A DNA stretch of 64,000 nt, taken from positions 1 to 64,000 of the forward strand of contig JBGUEO010000018.1 in assembly GCA_041821315.1 (NCBI GenBank). Direction: 5' to 3'. This DNA is from DIGJ01 sp041821315 (GTDB lineage: Bacteria > Bacillota > Clostridia > Lachnospirales > Lachnospiraceae). Of the stretch, positions 36,180 through 46,142 are shown in pieces; within the stretch, counting starts at the first letter, position 1, and every line of letters starts with the position of its first letter. The position numbers and the translations under genes were made by a program. The notes under the pieces are model-generated. The model saw only the letters and a list, made by a program, of their open reading frames with translations, ran no database searches and had not been told where the DNA came from.

Positions 36180-36220
36180 TTGAAATGTGCTCATGATAAT
36201 GATAAGATAAATCATTATCA
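36180..36220 (+). promoter_or_regulatory. Promoter with Fur-box-like inverted repeat before the chemoreceptor
   Basis: TTGAAA (36180-36185), 17-bp spacer, TAAGAT (36203-36208). The exact inverted repeat TGATAATGAT (36194-36203) and ATCATTATCA (36211-36220) straddles the -10 box. The half-sites match the GATAATGAT/ATCATTATC arms of the Fur box, but the gap is 7 bp rather than 1. A Fur/PerR-family repressor site is plausible. Confidence 0.5.
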
Positions 36221-36264
36221 GAAGAGTGGAGCAATACTAAAAGGAGAAGGAGCGGAACATACAA

Positions 36265-38091
36265 ATGGAAAATAAAAAAAGAGTTCAAATTACTAATTCA
36301 ATCAGAGGCAAGATAATTCTAATGGTAAGTCTCCTGTTACTTTTTGTAAGTCTGACCATTGGAATATCAAGTTACTACATTGCAAAAGTGCAGTTGGAAG
36401 ACCAGGGAAAAATTATCTTAAAGAATACAGTGAATATGATTTTAATGCTAATTGATTCAAAAAACGAGGAAGTTGAACGAGGAGGAATTACGCTGGAAGA
36501 GGCACAAGAAGAAGTAAAGACATATATTCTTGGAAAGGCGGAAGAAACTGGAAACAGTATTGAGGTGGCATATAATCAGGCGGGAGACAAGCATACGATA
36601 CAAGAAATAACAAGGTCAAGAAATGCAGATATTTATTTGGGGGACAATGGGTATCCTATTGTCTATTCTCAGGATGGGCTGGAAGTGGCACATCCAAGTT
36701 TGGAAGGAACCAATATATGGGATCTTCAGGAAAAAGGAAAGAAAAATGGAAAATTAGTGGTGCAAGAACAGATAAAGGCGGGGCTACAAGAAGGGGGCGG
36801 ATTTGCAACTTACGCTTGGACCTATCCAAACTCTGAGAAAATAGGGGAAAAGATAACGTTCCAAAGAGAAGACCCGAATTGGGGTTGGATTGTAGTTGCC
36901 GGAACCTATATGTCTGATTTTAATGAAGGAGCAAATACAATTCTCAAATATTCTGCACTTGTTACAGTCATATCATTAATAATTGGTATTATTATTGCAC
37001 TGTTTGTGGTAGGCAAGATCGTGAACCCAATCTTAGTAATGGTAGGTATTGCAGATGAAATGTCAAACGGTGATTTTAGGAAGAAAGAAAAGAAGGTTAA
37101 GAATAAAGATGAAATAGGAAAATTAGAAAATTCATTCCTTCATTTAAGGGATAGTGTTAGCGGTATTTTACAGGCTATTAATGAGTCTGCAAATAAGCTG
37201 TCTGCTTCATCCGAAGAACTCTCAGCTAGTTCAGAACAATCGGCACAGGCTTCCGAACAGGTAGTGAATGCGGTTACGGAAGTGGCTTTGTCCACTGAAC
37301 GGCAGATGGTTTTATCTCAGAAAGCGGATCAGGTGGTGAATCAGATTTCTGAATCGGTGGGGGCAGTATCGCTTAATGTAAAAGAAGTTTCCGAGTTCGC
37401 GGAGAAAACTGCTTCTACGGCAAATCAGGGAGGTATTGTAATTAATAAAGTAATATCACAGATGGAGATTATCGCAGAAAAAACGAATGCTACCGCTGGT
37501 GTTATTGATGAATTGGAAGAAAAGTCTATTCAAATTGGAAAGATTATTGATGTGATTTCTGGTATTTCAGAACAAACCAACTTACTTGCTTTGAATGCAG
37601 CGATTGAGGCTGCAAGGGCTGGAGAGTCGGGCAAAGGGTTTTCGGTGGTGGCTGAGGAAGTCAGAAAACTAGCAGAACAATCCCAGAGCGCAGCTAGTCA
37701 AATCGAAACGTTGATTGCTGAAATCCAAAGTAAAATGGAGAACGCGGTCAGTTACATGAATGATGGAAAAAAAGAAGTAAAAGAAGGAGCTAATATTGTA
37801 GTGGTTGCAGGAAATAGCTTCGAAGAAATTTTAGAAATGATTCATAATGTAACATCCAAAATCCAGGAAATCTACACGGGAGTCGAGTCGATAACAGGAC
37901 AGAGCAAAGATGTCGTAAATGCAGTTCGAGATATCAGTGAAGAGAGTGTAAAAAATACAGAAGAATCTCAGACAATTTCCGCGGCAACACAGGAACAGTC
38001 TGCGTCATCGGAAGAGATAGCAGCAGCAAGTGAAAATCTTGCACAAATGGCAATTGAGCTTCAAGAAGCACTCAATCGTTTTCAAATATAA
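36265..38091 (+). CDS. Methyl-accepting chemotaxis protein
   Basis: Transmembrane chemoreceptor (608 aa). TM1 lies at about residues 14-36, an extracellular single-Cache sensor domain at about 40-230 (WTYPNSEKIGEKI and GWIVVAGTYMSDF are typical sCache_2), TM2 at about 232-254, HAMP at about 255-308, and the long coiled-coil signalling domain at about 330-606. The CheA/CheW-contacting hairpin tip reads EQTNLLALNAAIEAARAGESGKGFSVV and is intact. There is no C-terminal CheR pentapeptide. No che genes are adjacent. The inverted repeat over its promoter suggests metal- or redox-responsive expression. It ends at a strong terminator. Confidence 0.94.
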   Translation: MENKKRVQITNSIRGKIILMVSLLLLFVSLTIGISSYYIAKVQLEDQGKIILKNTVNMILMLIDSKNEEVERGGITLEEAQEEVKTYILGKAEETGNSIEVAYNQAGDKHTIQEITRSRNADIYLGDNGYPIVYSQDGLEVAHPSLEGTNIWDLQEKGKKNGKLVVQEQIKAGLQEGGGFATYAWTYPNSEKIGEKITFQREDPNWGWIVVAGTYMSDFNEGANTILKYSALVTVISLIIGIIIALFVVGKIVNPILVMVGIADEMSNGDFRKKEKKVKNKDEIGKLENSFLHLRDSVSGILQAINESANKLSASSEELSASSEQSAQASEQVVNAVTEVALSTERQMVLSQKADQVVNQISESVGAVSLNVKEVSEFAEKTASTANQGGIVINKVISQMEIIAEKTNATAGVIDELEEKSIQIGKIIDVISGISEQTNLLALNAAIEAARAGESGKGFSVVAEEVRKLAEQSQSAASQIETLIAEIQSKMENAVSYMNDGKKEVKEGANIVVVAGNSFEEILEMIHNVTSKIQEIYTGVESITGQSKDVVNAVRDISEESVKNTEESQTISAATQEQSASSEEIAAASENLAQMAIELQEALNRFQI

Positions 38092-38093
38092 GG

Positions 38094-38149
38094 ATACAAC
38101 AAGAAACCGTCTTTCTAAAGAAATTTAAAAAGACGGTTTCTTGTTGTAT
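38094..38149 (+). terminator. Terminator after the chemoreceptor
   Basis: A perfect 21-bp stem (38094-38114 with 38129-38149) separated by 14 bases, beginning 3 bp after the stop codon. Confidence 0.85.
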
Positions 38150-38302
38150 TACGGTCTTTTTGCAAATGAATTGCTAATATGTCGTTGTTCCAAACGATGA
38201 TTTGATAAATGAAATTATTGCATTGAATAAATAAAATTTTAAAGGTATAATGGCTCATGGACAAAAAGAAATTAGAATGAGGAAATGATAAAGGAAACCG
38301 AC

Positions 38303-39496
38303 ATGAAAAAAAGGCCATTGATATTATTTTTTATTGTGACGATACTTATGAATGTTACTGCAAATCTTGCACATCCAGTAACACCTACCATTATTAAAAA
38401 TTTAAATTTAAATGATTATATGTTTGGTGCTGCCTTTGCATCAATGATGTTTAGTAATTTTCTATTTTCACCTTTTTGGGGAAAACGAAATGAATATAGT
38501 AATAGCAGAAGCACTATGGCAATTTGTAGTGTTGGTTATTCAATAGGACAACTTTTATTTGCAATAGCAAAGACAGAACAACACATTTTAGGTGCAAGGG
38601 TGTTCTCGGGGGTATTTGCTGGAGGTATCTTTATCAGTTTTCTTACGTATTTGGTACACGTATCAAAGGAAGAAGAGAGAGGACGGAATCTTGCAATACT
38701 TGCAGCATTAAGTAGCGTTTCAAGTTCGTTTGGTTATTTTATTGGTGGAATGCTTGGCGAAATTTCAATTATGCTTGTTTTTGTAGTACAGGCAAGTTTG
38801 CTTTTACTATGTGCCATTTTATTTTTGTTGGTATGCAGAGAAGATAGAGCTATAAAGACAAAAAAAGTTTCATATATACAGATGATAAAAAATTCAAATC
38901 CATTTGCCGCATTTCTTGAGGCAAAACGATTTATTAATAAACGATTTGTAATTCTATTTAGTGTCTGTGCACTAGCATACCTTGGAAATACAGCATTTGA
39001 ACAATGTTTTAATTACTATATAAAAGATGTGTTTGGCTTGACTTCTGGATATAATGGAACGATTAAAGCAGCAATCGGAATTGCCGCTTTGGTTGCAAAT
39101 GCCACTATTTGTATTTGGATTATGAGGCGGACGAATGCAAAAAAATCGATTATTTATATTTTACTCATATGCACAGTAGCCATTTTTGGTGTTTCACTTA
39201 CGACAAAGGAAACGAGTTTTATTGGGATTAGCGTCTTCTTTTTTGCAATGAATGCAATTACAATTCCTATTACACAAGATTTGGTATCAGTAGAAGCTGC
39301 TCCCTCAGAAAGTAGTATTGTCATGGGATTTTATAATGGAATAAAGTCTCTTGGAGGTATTTTTGGAGCGTTGGCAGCCGGTATGCTTTACACAATTCAA
39401 CCAACACTGCCAATTGTATTTGCTGGTATTGCATTTTTTGCGGCAACAATTTTTGCACTTGTATTTTTATGGAACAAACCCATTGAGGCGAAATGA
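38303..39496 (+). CDS. MFS transporter
   Basis: Major facilitator superfamily permease (397 aa) with 12 predicted helices. The G-x-L-x-D-R-like loop 2-3 motif is replaced by FWGKRNEYSNSR. A helix-4 GARVFSGVFAGGIF motif and the helix-5 SSFGYFIGGMLGE stretch resemble the TetA/multidrug 14-1-2 subgroup. Substrate cannot be assigned. The start is ATG 38303, with AAAGGA 7 nt upstream; an ATG at 38285 sits directly on a purine stretch. Its last 30 bp overlap the 3' end of the convergent CapA gene. Confidence 0.88.
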   Translation: MKKRPLILFFIVTILMNVTANLAHPVTPTIIKNLNLNDYMFGAAFASMMFSNFLFSPFWGKRNEYSNSRSTMAICSVGYSIGQLLFAIAKTEQHILGARVFSGVFAGGIFISFLTYLVHVSKEEERGRNLAILAALSSVSSSFGYFIGGMLGEISIMLVFVVQASLLLLCAILFLLVCREDRAIKTKKVSYIQMIKNSNPFAAFLEAKRFINKRFVILFSVCALAYLGNTAFEQCFNYYIKDVFGLTSGYNGTIKAAIGIAALVANATICIWIMRRTNAKKSIIYILLICTVAIFGVSLTTKETSFIGISVFFFAMNAITIPITQDLVSVEAAPSESSIVMGFYNGIKSLGGIFGALAAGMLYTIQPTLPIVFAGIAFFAATIFALVFLWNKPIEAK

Positions 39497-40504
39497 TACG
39501 CCAAAAGGGTAACTTAATTTATTTAATTTTTGAAGTACCAAAATTCTGGCGTTTCCTTCTAAAATCTGCGGCTGATAATTGTTTCGGTTTTCTACGGAAG
39601 AGAGAGAACATGGGATAACTCGTGTATTTTTATTTGCAAGCAGGCTGCCGTTTTCAAAGGTGAAGGTTTGCTGATAGATAAAAGTGTCTTTGTCACTTGG
39701 ATTGGTATTTCCACCAAAACAGAAGTTACCAAGGCTATAGACAATGAATTTGCCATTGTAGGTCTCAATGCTTTGCATCACATGTGGGTGATGACCGAGT
39801 ACTAAATCTGCGCCTTCATCAATTGCAAAGTGCCCAAGCGTTTGCTGCTTTTTATTTGGAATATAGGAACCCTCTTCCCCCCAATGAAAACTTATAATGA
39901 TGAGGTCTACATCTTTTATGTGGCATATATTTATTTGCCGGGTAATTTCGTTTTTGATTGTATCAGTAGAGAGTGGCAAGGTATTAATTCCTATGAGGCC
40001 AACGTTAACACCCTTTACTTTTTGAATAGAAGGATGACCGGCTCCGCAAAAGTGAACCTGGGATTTTTTGAGTATAGACTGGGTATCCTCAAACCCAACG
40101 AAGCCATAATCATGAGTGTGATTGTTTGCCAGATTAACGGCTTCAATGCTTCCTGCTTTTAAGATAGAAACATAGGAAGGTAGACCTTTGAACGCATATT
40201 GCTTATCTGCGCGCTTGGTATTTGTGGTAAGGGTACCTTCTAAGTTAGCAAGCGTTAAATCATCATTGGATAAAATGGAGTATACCTGTTTGAAAAAATA
40301 GGAATCGTCCGATTGCTCTTTATATTCTAAATTAAAGTTTCTAAGTTTTTTTTGTGAGTCATCCATTCCTAAGGTACAATCACCAATGGCACTGATGGTA
40401 ATGCAGATACAGGCATCAGCATTGGGTTTAGTACTGTTGGCGCTTGCTGTATGGAACAGGATGAGTGTTAAAACAAATGCCAGTACAACGTGTAGTTTTC
40501 GCAT
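39467..40504 (-). CDS. CapA family protein (PGA_cap metallophosphatase fold)
   Basis: A 345-aa exported protein of the CapA / PGA_cap family, which has a calcineurin-like phosphoesterase fold; namesakes act in poly-gamma-glutamate capsule synthesis. A signal peptide (about residues 5-20) precedes ISAIGDCTLGMD, the NLEGTL motif, LANNHTHDYG, HWGEEGSYIPN and LVLGHHPHVMQ, all conserved. No pgsB or pgsC homologs are nearby, so a capsule role is not supported by context. AGGAG precedes the ATG. It is convergent with, and overlaps, the MFS gene. Confidence 0.9.
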   Translation of the reverse strand: MRKLHVVLAFVLTLILFHTASANSTKPNADACICITISAIGDCTLGMDDSQKKLRNFNLEYKEQSDDSYFFKQVYSILSNDDLTLANLEGTLTTNTKRADKQYAFKGLPSYVSILKAGSIEAVNLANNHTHDYGFVGFEDTQSILKKSQVHFCGAGHPSIQKVKGVNVGLIGINTLPLSTDTIKNEITRQINICHIKDVDLIIISFHWGEEGSYIPNKKQQTLGHFAIDEGADLVLGHHPHVMQSIETYNGKFIVYSLGNFCFGGNTNPSDKDTFIYQQTFTFENGSLLANKNTRVIPCSLSSVENRNNYQPQILEGNARILVLQKLNKLSYPFGVSFRLNGFVP

Positions 40505-40682
40505 AAAAACTCCTCTCTTGCTTCGACTGGTTTTAGTATATCATATTTTATAAAATAATACATTTCTATGTGTAGATGTAGGTTCCTACTGAATGTATGA
40601 AATGAAAAAGGGCTTTAATTCTGGAACTATCAATGATATAATCTATTTTGTACCTTTATGTGAATGAGACTGGAGTGTATAT

Positions 40683-42743
40683 ATGAAAAAGGATAAAAAG
40701 TTGGGATCATTAAAATCTTATCTGAGTTGGCCGGTTATACTAACGCCACTGCTGATACTGATGAATTTGAGTATTTTACTGGTCGATAAAAAAGCGGGAT
40801 TATATATGGCTGCCTATGTTGGAATTTATGCAGTGATTGCCATTTTCTTATATCTATCGAATCGTTCTACAATCGAGAGGGAAATTGTAAATTATGCTAC
40901 AAATTATGGTAAAATCCAAGAACAAATCCTAAGAGAAATGGTTTTGCCTTATGCAGTATTAGATGCGAGCGGCCGTCTTTTATGGGGGAATGATGAATTT
41001 ATCGGTATTATTATGGATGAAAAAGAAGCTAGAAAAAGTATCCGTAATGTGATTCCTGAACTTACAGAAGAGCTTTTACCAAAGGCAGAGGACACAGATG
41101 AAGAAGTTCATGCAGTGATTGATGATCGTAACTATAGAATTGTGATGCGAAGGATTGAACTTGATGAAAAGGATCAACTAGATATCGAAGGACTGGGGAA
41201 GGAGTTGGAACAATTTACAAATTCCGACACGTTAATTAATATATTCCTTTACGATGAAACGGAAATTACCCAGTATATTAGAGAAAACAAGGAACAGCGT
41301 TTAATTGTTGGACTCCTTTATATCGATAATTATGAAGAAGCACTGGAAACAATTGATGAGGTACGACGATCACTTTTGGTTGCTTTGGTTGATCGAAAAA
41401 TCAATAAGTATATGCAAGGCATAGATGCAATTATTAAGAAGCTCGAAAAAGATAAGTATATTTTTGTTTTTCAACAGAAATATTTGGATACCCTACAGGG
41501 CAATAAGTTTTCCGTTTTGGAAGAAGTGCGCACGGTTAATATAGGAAATGAGATGTCGGTTACCGTTAGTATTGGTCTTGGAATTCATGAGAGTTCTTAC
41601 TCGAAGGGCTATGAATTTGCCCGTGCTGCAATTGATTTAGCACTCGGACGCGGTGGAGATCAAGCGATTATTAAAGAGGGCGAGAAAATACTATATTACG
41701 GTGGAAAAAGCATTCAAGTAGAAAAGAATACACGTGTAAAAGCACGTGTAAAAGCACACGCTTTAAAAGAGCTGATGGAAGCAAAAGATAATGTTGTGGT
41801 AATGGGGCATGCCTTAGGAGATGTGGATTCCTTTGGAGCAGCTGTTGGGGTATATCGGATTGCAAAAACATTAAACAAGAAAGCACATATTGTTATTAAT
41901 GATGTAACGACGTCAGTACGTCCAATTATGGAACGCTTTTTAAACAATCCAGAGTATGAAGAAGATATGATTGTAAATAGTAAGGTAGCTATGACGATTG
42001 TGAATCAAAATACACTTTTGGTAATTGTTGATGTGAATCGACCAAACTATACAGAATGCATCGAGTTGATTGATATGACCAACACAGTTGTCATTTTGGA
42101 TCATCATAGAAGAACAGATGAAGCAATACCAAATGCCGTACTATCTTATATAGAACCCTATGCTTCCTCATCCTGTGAATTGGTAGCAGAAATACTTCAG
42201 TATATTGGTGATGGATTAAAATTAAGGCAAACAGAGGCGGATGCGATGTATTCTGGTATCATGATTGATACGGACAATTTTCTTACAAAAACAGGCGTTC
42301 GTACGTTTGAAGCGGCTGCATATTTAAGGAGACATGGAGCAGATATTACAAAAATTCGTAAGGGATTCCGCAGTGAGATGAAAGAATACCTTGTTCGGGC
42401 AGAAGCAATCCAGCATACCGAAATATACCTTGATTCTTATGCGATTACGATATGCAATGCGGGAGGAACCAATAGTCCAACGATTTTAGGAGCACAAGTA
42501 GCAAATGAGCTCTTAGATATTCAAGGAGTAAAAGCTTCGTTTGTGCTTACAGAGTTTAATAATAAAGTTTATATTAGTGCAAGATCAATTGATGATTTAA
42601 ATGTCCAGGTTGTTATGGAAAAGATTGGTGGAGGTGGACACATGAGCGTTGCAGGAGCTCAATTAGAGGACAAGACCATCGAAGAAGCCAAAGAAATTAT
42701 TCATGATTTATTAGATAAAATGAAGGAAGAAGGAGACTTATAA
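40683..42743 (+). CDS. gdpP: Cyclic-di-AMP phosphodiesterase GdpP
   Basis: Membrane-bound DHH/DHHA1 phosphodiesterase (686 aa) that hydrolyses c-di-AMP to pApA. Two N-terminal helices (about residues 14-60), a PAS-like domain (about 75-135), a degenerate GGDEF domain (about 170-310) and the catalytic DHH domain follow. The catalytic domain has GHALGDVDSFGAAVG, IVDVNRPNY and ILDHHRR. The DHHA1 motif GGGGHMSVAGAQ lies near residue 645. The stop overlaps the rplI start by one base (TAATG). The gdpP-rplI-dnaB order is conserved in Firmicutes; c-di-AMP controls osmolyte and potassium transport and wall homeostasis. Confidence 0.96.
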   Translation: MKKDKKLGSLKSYLSWPVILTPLLILMNLSILLVDKKAGLYMAAYVGIYAVIAIFLYLSNRSTIEREIVNYATNYGKIQEQILREMVLPYAVLDASGRLLWGNDEFIGIIMDEKEARKSIRNVIPELTEELLPKAEDTDEEVHAVIDDRNYRIVMRRIELDEKDQLDIEGLGKELEQFTNSDTLINIFLYDETEITQYIRENKEQRLIVGLLYIDNYEEALETIDEVRRSLLVALVDRKINKYMQGIDAIIKKLEKDKYIFVFQQKYLDTLQGNKFSVLEEVRTVNIGNEMSVTVSIGLGIHESSYSKGYEFARAAIDLALGRGGDQAIIKEGEKILYYGGKSIQVEKNTRVKARVKAHALKELMEAKDNVVVMGHALGDVDSFGAAVGVYRIAKTLNKKAHIVINDVTTSVRPIMERFLNNPEYEEDMIVNSKVAMTIVNQNTLLVIVDVNRPNYTECIELIDMTNTVVILDHHRRTDEAIPNAVLSYIEPYASSSCELVAEILQYIGDGLKLRQTEADAMYSGIMIDTDNFLTKTGVRTFEAAAYLRRHGADITKIRKGFRSEMKEYLVRAEAIQHTEIYLDSYAITICNAGGTNSPTILGAQVANELLDIQGVKASFVLTEFNNKVYISARSIDDLNVQVVMEKIGGGGHMSVAGAQLEDKTIEEAKEIIHDLLDKMKEEGDL

Positions 42744-43189
42744 TGGATGTTATTTTACTAGAAGATGTTAAAACATTAGGAAAAAAGGGTGATATGGTTC
42801 ATGTAAATGATGGGTATGCTAGAAATTTTATTTTGCCTAAAAAACTTGGAATGGAAGCAACCGCAAGAAATTTAAATGACTTAAAATTAAAAAAAGCAAA
42901 TGAACAAAGATTGGAACAAGAAAAATTGGAAGAAGCGAAAGACTTTGCCGCCAAACTTGCTACAAAGAAGGTAGAACTATTTATTAAAGCAGGAAAAGAC
43001 GGTAGAAGCTTTGGATCAATATCTACAAAAGAAATTGCAGAGGCAGCCAAAGAACAATTGGGATATACGATGGATAAGAAGAAAATGCAGTTATCGGCAC
43101 CAATTAAGAGCGCAGGTAGTTTTACGGTATTAATTAAGATCCATCCAAAAGTAACGGCAGAATTAAATGTTCACGTTGCAGAGCAATAA
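42743..43189 (+). CDS. rplI: 50S ribosomal protein L9
   Basis: Ribosomal protein L9 (148 aa), with an N-terminal 23S-binding domain (MDVILLEDVKTLGKKGDMVHVNDGYARNFI), a long connecting helix and a C-terminal globular domain ending in VHVAEQ. It is translationally coupled to gdpP through a 1-bp overlap and lies 10 bp before dnaB. Apparently complete. Confidence 0.98.
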   Translation: MDVILLEDVKTLGKKGDMVHVNDGYARNFILPKKLGMEATARNLNDLKLKKANEQRLEQEKLEEAKDFAAKLATKKVELFIKAGKDGRSFGSISTKEIAEAAKEQLGYTMDKKKMQLSAPIKSAGSFTVLIKIHPKVTAELNVHVAEQ

Positions 43190-43199
43190 GGAGTAAATC

Positions 43200-44546
43200 A
43201 TGGAAGAAGCGTTAATTAAAAAGATTTTACCACATAGCGCGGAAGCAGAACGCTCAATTATAGGTTCTATGCTTATGGATCGCGATGCGATTACAACAGC
43301 TTCTGAAATACTAGTAGAAGAAGACTTTTATCAGCATCAGTATGGGGTTCTCTTTCATGCCATGATTGAGTTGTATGAAGAAGGAAAGCCAGTCGATTTG
43401 GTGACGCTTCAAAATAAATTAAAAGAAAAAGAAGTACCAGCGGAACTTTGCAGTATTGAATTTATTCGTGAATTGATAACAGCAGTACCAACCTCTGCCA
43501 ATGCAAAGTATTATGCAAATATTGTGAAAGAAAAAGCGGTATTACGTCGTCTTATTAGGGTGACAGAGAAAATTACAAATGAATGCTATTTGAATAAAGA
43601 GTCACTAGATACTATCTTAGAAGACACGGAAAAACAGATTTTTGATGTGGTGCAAAACAAAACGACCGATGAATTTGTCAGCATTAAAGAAGTTGTCCTT
43701 CGTTCGCTTGAAAGCATAGAGGCAGCAGCAAAAAATAAAGGGAGTGTAACCGGTATTGCAACGGGATTTTATGATTTGGATTATAAAACCGCTGGCTTAC
43801 AGCCTTCCGATATGATATTGATTGCAGCGAGACCTTCCATGGGAAAGACGGCCTTTGTCTTAAATATTGCTGAGTATGCCGCAATTAAAGCGGATGTCCC
43901 TACCGCTATTTTTAGCCTTGAAATGTCAAAAGAGCAGCTGGTAAAACGTATCTTAGCAATGAATTCAAAAGTTGATTCACAAGGAATACGAACAGGTGAA
44001 TTGAAAGATGAAGATTGGATTAAATTGGTTGAGAGTGTTAAAGTGGTTGGAAATTCCAAGCTTATCATTGATGATACACCAGGTATATCCATGACAGAGC
44101 TTCGGTCGAAATGCAGAAAGATGAAATTAGAACATGGTTTAGGACTTGTGATTATTGATTATTTGCAGTTGATGTCTGGGAGCAGAAAGTCAGAATCGAG
44201 ACAACAAGAGGTTTCGGATATTTCTCGTTCACTCAAAGGACTTGCCAGAGAAATCAATGCACCAATTGTAGCATTGTCTCAGTTAAGTCGTGCAGTAGAA
44301 CAACGACCAGATAAACGACCGATGCTTTCAGATCTTCGTGAATCAGGAGCGATTGAGCAGGATGCCGATGTAGTTATGTTTATCTACCGTGATGATTATT
44401 ATAATCACGATACAGAAGAACCTGGAGTTGCAGAAATTATTATCGGAAAGCAAAGAAATGGTCCGACTGGAACGGTAAAACTAGGTTGGCAGGCTCAGTT
44501 TACAAAGTTTGTAAATTTAGAAAAAACCTATAATAACAACGATTAA
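43200..44546 (+). CDS. dnaB: Replicative DNA helicase DnaB
   Basis: Hexameric 5'-3' replicative helicase (448 aa; called DnaC in B. subtilis). The N-terminal DnaB domain (PHSAEAERSIIGSML) precedes a RecA-fold motor with Walker A ARPSMGKTAF (about residue 210), Walker B LVIIDYLQLM, LSQLSRAVEQRPDKRPMLSDLRESGAIEQDADVV and an arginine finger region. There is no intein. GGAG precedes the ATG. Located between rplI and dnaX, linking replication genes. Confidence 0.98.
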   Translation: MEEALIKKILPHSAEAERSIIGSMLMDRDAITTASEILVEEDFYQHQYGVLFHAMIELYEEGKPVDLVTLQNKLKEKEVPAELCSIEFIRELITAVPTSANAKYYANIVKEKAVLRRLIRVTEKITNECYLNKESLDTILEDTEKQIFDVVQNKTTDEFVSIKEVVLRSLESIEAAAKNKGSVTGIATGFYDLDYKTAGLQPSDMILIAARPSMGKTAFVLNIAEYAAIKADVPTAIFSLEMSKEQLVKRILAMNSKVDSQGIRTGELKDEDWIKLVESVKVVGNSKLIIDDTPGISMTELRSKCRKMKLEHGLGLVIIDYLQLMSGSRKSESRQQEVSDISRSLKGLAREINAPIVALSQLSRAVEQRPDKRPMLSDLRESGAIEQDADVVMFIYRDDYYNHDTEEPGVAEIIIGKQRNGPTGTVKLGWQAQFTKFVNLEKTYNNND

Positions 44547-44560
44547 AAGGAAGCGAAATC

Positions 44561-46126
44561 ATGTCATATACTGCACTATATAGAAAGTTTCGTCCCAGGG
44601 AATTTGAAGATGTAAAGGGACAAGATCATATTGTAACAACGCTGAAAAATCAGATAAAAGCAGATCGTATTGGACATGCTTATCTTTTTTGCGGAACAAG
44701 AGGTACGGGAAAGACAACAGTTGCGAAAATACTTGCAAAAGCGGTAAATTGTGAACATCCAGTCGAGGGAAGCCCTTGCAATGAATGTGCGATGTGCAAA
44801 GCAATTAATGCACAAAATTCGATGAATGTAATTGAAATTGATGCAGCTTCAAACAATGGAGTTGATAACATTCGTGAAATCGTAGATGAAGTGCAGTATT
44901 CTCCTACGGAAGGAAAGTATAAGGTTTATATTATTGATGAGGTTCATATGCTTTCTACAGGAGCGTTTAATGCACTGTTAAAAACGTTAGAGGAACCTCC
45001 CTTTTATGTTATTTTTATATTAGCAACGACGGAAGCTCATAAAATTCCAATTACGATAGTATCAAGGTGTCAAAAATATGATTTTAAACGAATTACCATT
45101 GATATAATTGCAGATAGGCTAAACGAGCTATTGTTAAAAGAAGGAGTAGAAGCAGAAGATAAGGCAGTTCGCTATGTTGCAAAAGCGGCGGATGGTTCTA
45201 TGCGTGATGGATTAAGTCTTCTTGATCAATGTATTGCATTTTATTTAGGGGAAACATTGACCTATGATAAGGTATTAGAAGTACTTGGTGCTGTTGATAT
45301 TGAAGTACTTAGCCGAATGTATCGTCATATTGTAAGAAGTGAAGTAGTTGGTGCAATTGAATTATTAGAAGAACTGGTCATTGCGGGAAGAGAACTGACA
45401 CAATTTGTAATCGATTTTACGTGGTACTTAAGAAATCTTTTGTTGATTAAGACATCAGATCAGGCACTTGATATGATTGACGTTTCTACAGAGCAGCAGG
45501 CTGTTTTGAAACAGGAAGCAACTCTTTTGGATACCGATACGATCATACGCTATATTCGTGTGTTATCAGAACTTTCCAATCAGTTAAAGTATGCCAGTCA
45601 AAAGCGAGTACTCATTGAAGTAGCATTGATAAAACTTTGTAAACCGGCAATGGAAACAAATCTGGACTCGATTCTTGATCGGATTCGTCAGTTGGAAAAA
45701 CAGGTAGCGGAAGGTGCTGTGGTAAAAGAAGCGTTAGAAGTAAAAGAAAAACCTTCGATAGCGGAGAATAAAAAAGAACAGAGGCCTGTAATTTATCCCA
45801 ATGCGATTCCGGAGGATTTAAAACAAGCAGCGTCTAACTGGCAGTTTATAGTTGCTAGGCTTTCATCTGCCGTTCGTTCGATGATGACAAGCATGAAGCC
45901 AAGCATTGGAGAAGGGAATACCTTATTGCTTCTGTTTACGGATGAGCTCGAAAAGACCTATGTCGGGACGGATGAACATATTGCAGAAATCGAGGCTGCA
46001 ATTAAAGAAAAAATTCATAAAGAAGTGGTAGTTAGGGTTCAATATATAAATGAAAGTCATGAGTCAGTCGACAATTTTGTGGATTTGACCAAGATAATAA
46101 ATATGAAGATTGAATATGAAGATTAG
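44561..46126 (+). CDS. dnaX: DNA polymerase III subunits gamma and tau
   Basis: Clamp-loader ATPase (521 aa). Walker A GTRGTGKTT lies near residue 46, followed by the zinc site formed by Cys residues in NCEHPVEGSPCNECAMC. DEVHMLSTGAFNALLKTLEEPP and the SRCQKYDF sensor follow, then domain III and a short C-terminal tail compared with E. coli tau. I see no obvious A-rich slippery frameshift heptamer within the coding part that would produce a separate gamma form, but I did not search it exhaustively. It starts 14 bp after dnaB and is followed 16 bp later by ebfC. Confidence 0.97.
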   Translation: MSYTALYRKFRPREFEDVKGQDHIVTTLKNQIKADRIGHAYLFCGTRGTGKTTVAKILAKAVNCEHPVEGSPCNECAMCKAINAQNSMNVIEIDAASNNGVDNIREIVDEVQYSPTEGKYKVYIIDEVHMLSTGAFNALLKTLEEPPFYVIFILATTEAHKIPITIVSRCQKYDFKRITIDIIADRLNELLLKEGVEAEDKAVRYVAKAADGSMRDGLSLLDQCIAFYLGETLTYDKVLEVLGAVDIEVLSRMYRHIVRSEVVGAIELLEELVIAGRELTQFVIDFTWYLRNLLLIKTSDQALDMIDVSTEQQAVLKQEATLLDTDTIIRYIRVLSELSNQLKYASQKRVLIEVALIKLCKPAMETNLDSILDRIRQLEKQVAEGAVVKEALEVKEKPSIAENKKEQRPVIYPNAIPEDLKQAASNWQFIVARLSSAVRSMMTSMKPSIGEGNTLLLLFTDELEKTYVGTDEHIAEIEAAIKEKIHKEVVVRVQYINESHESVDNFVDLTKIINMKIEYED

Positions 46127-46142
46127 AAAAGGAGAATGAACA

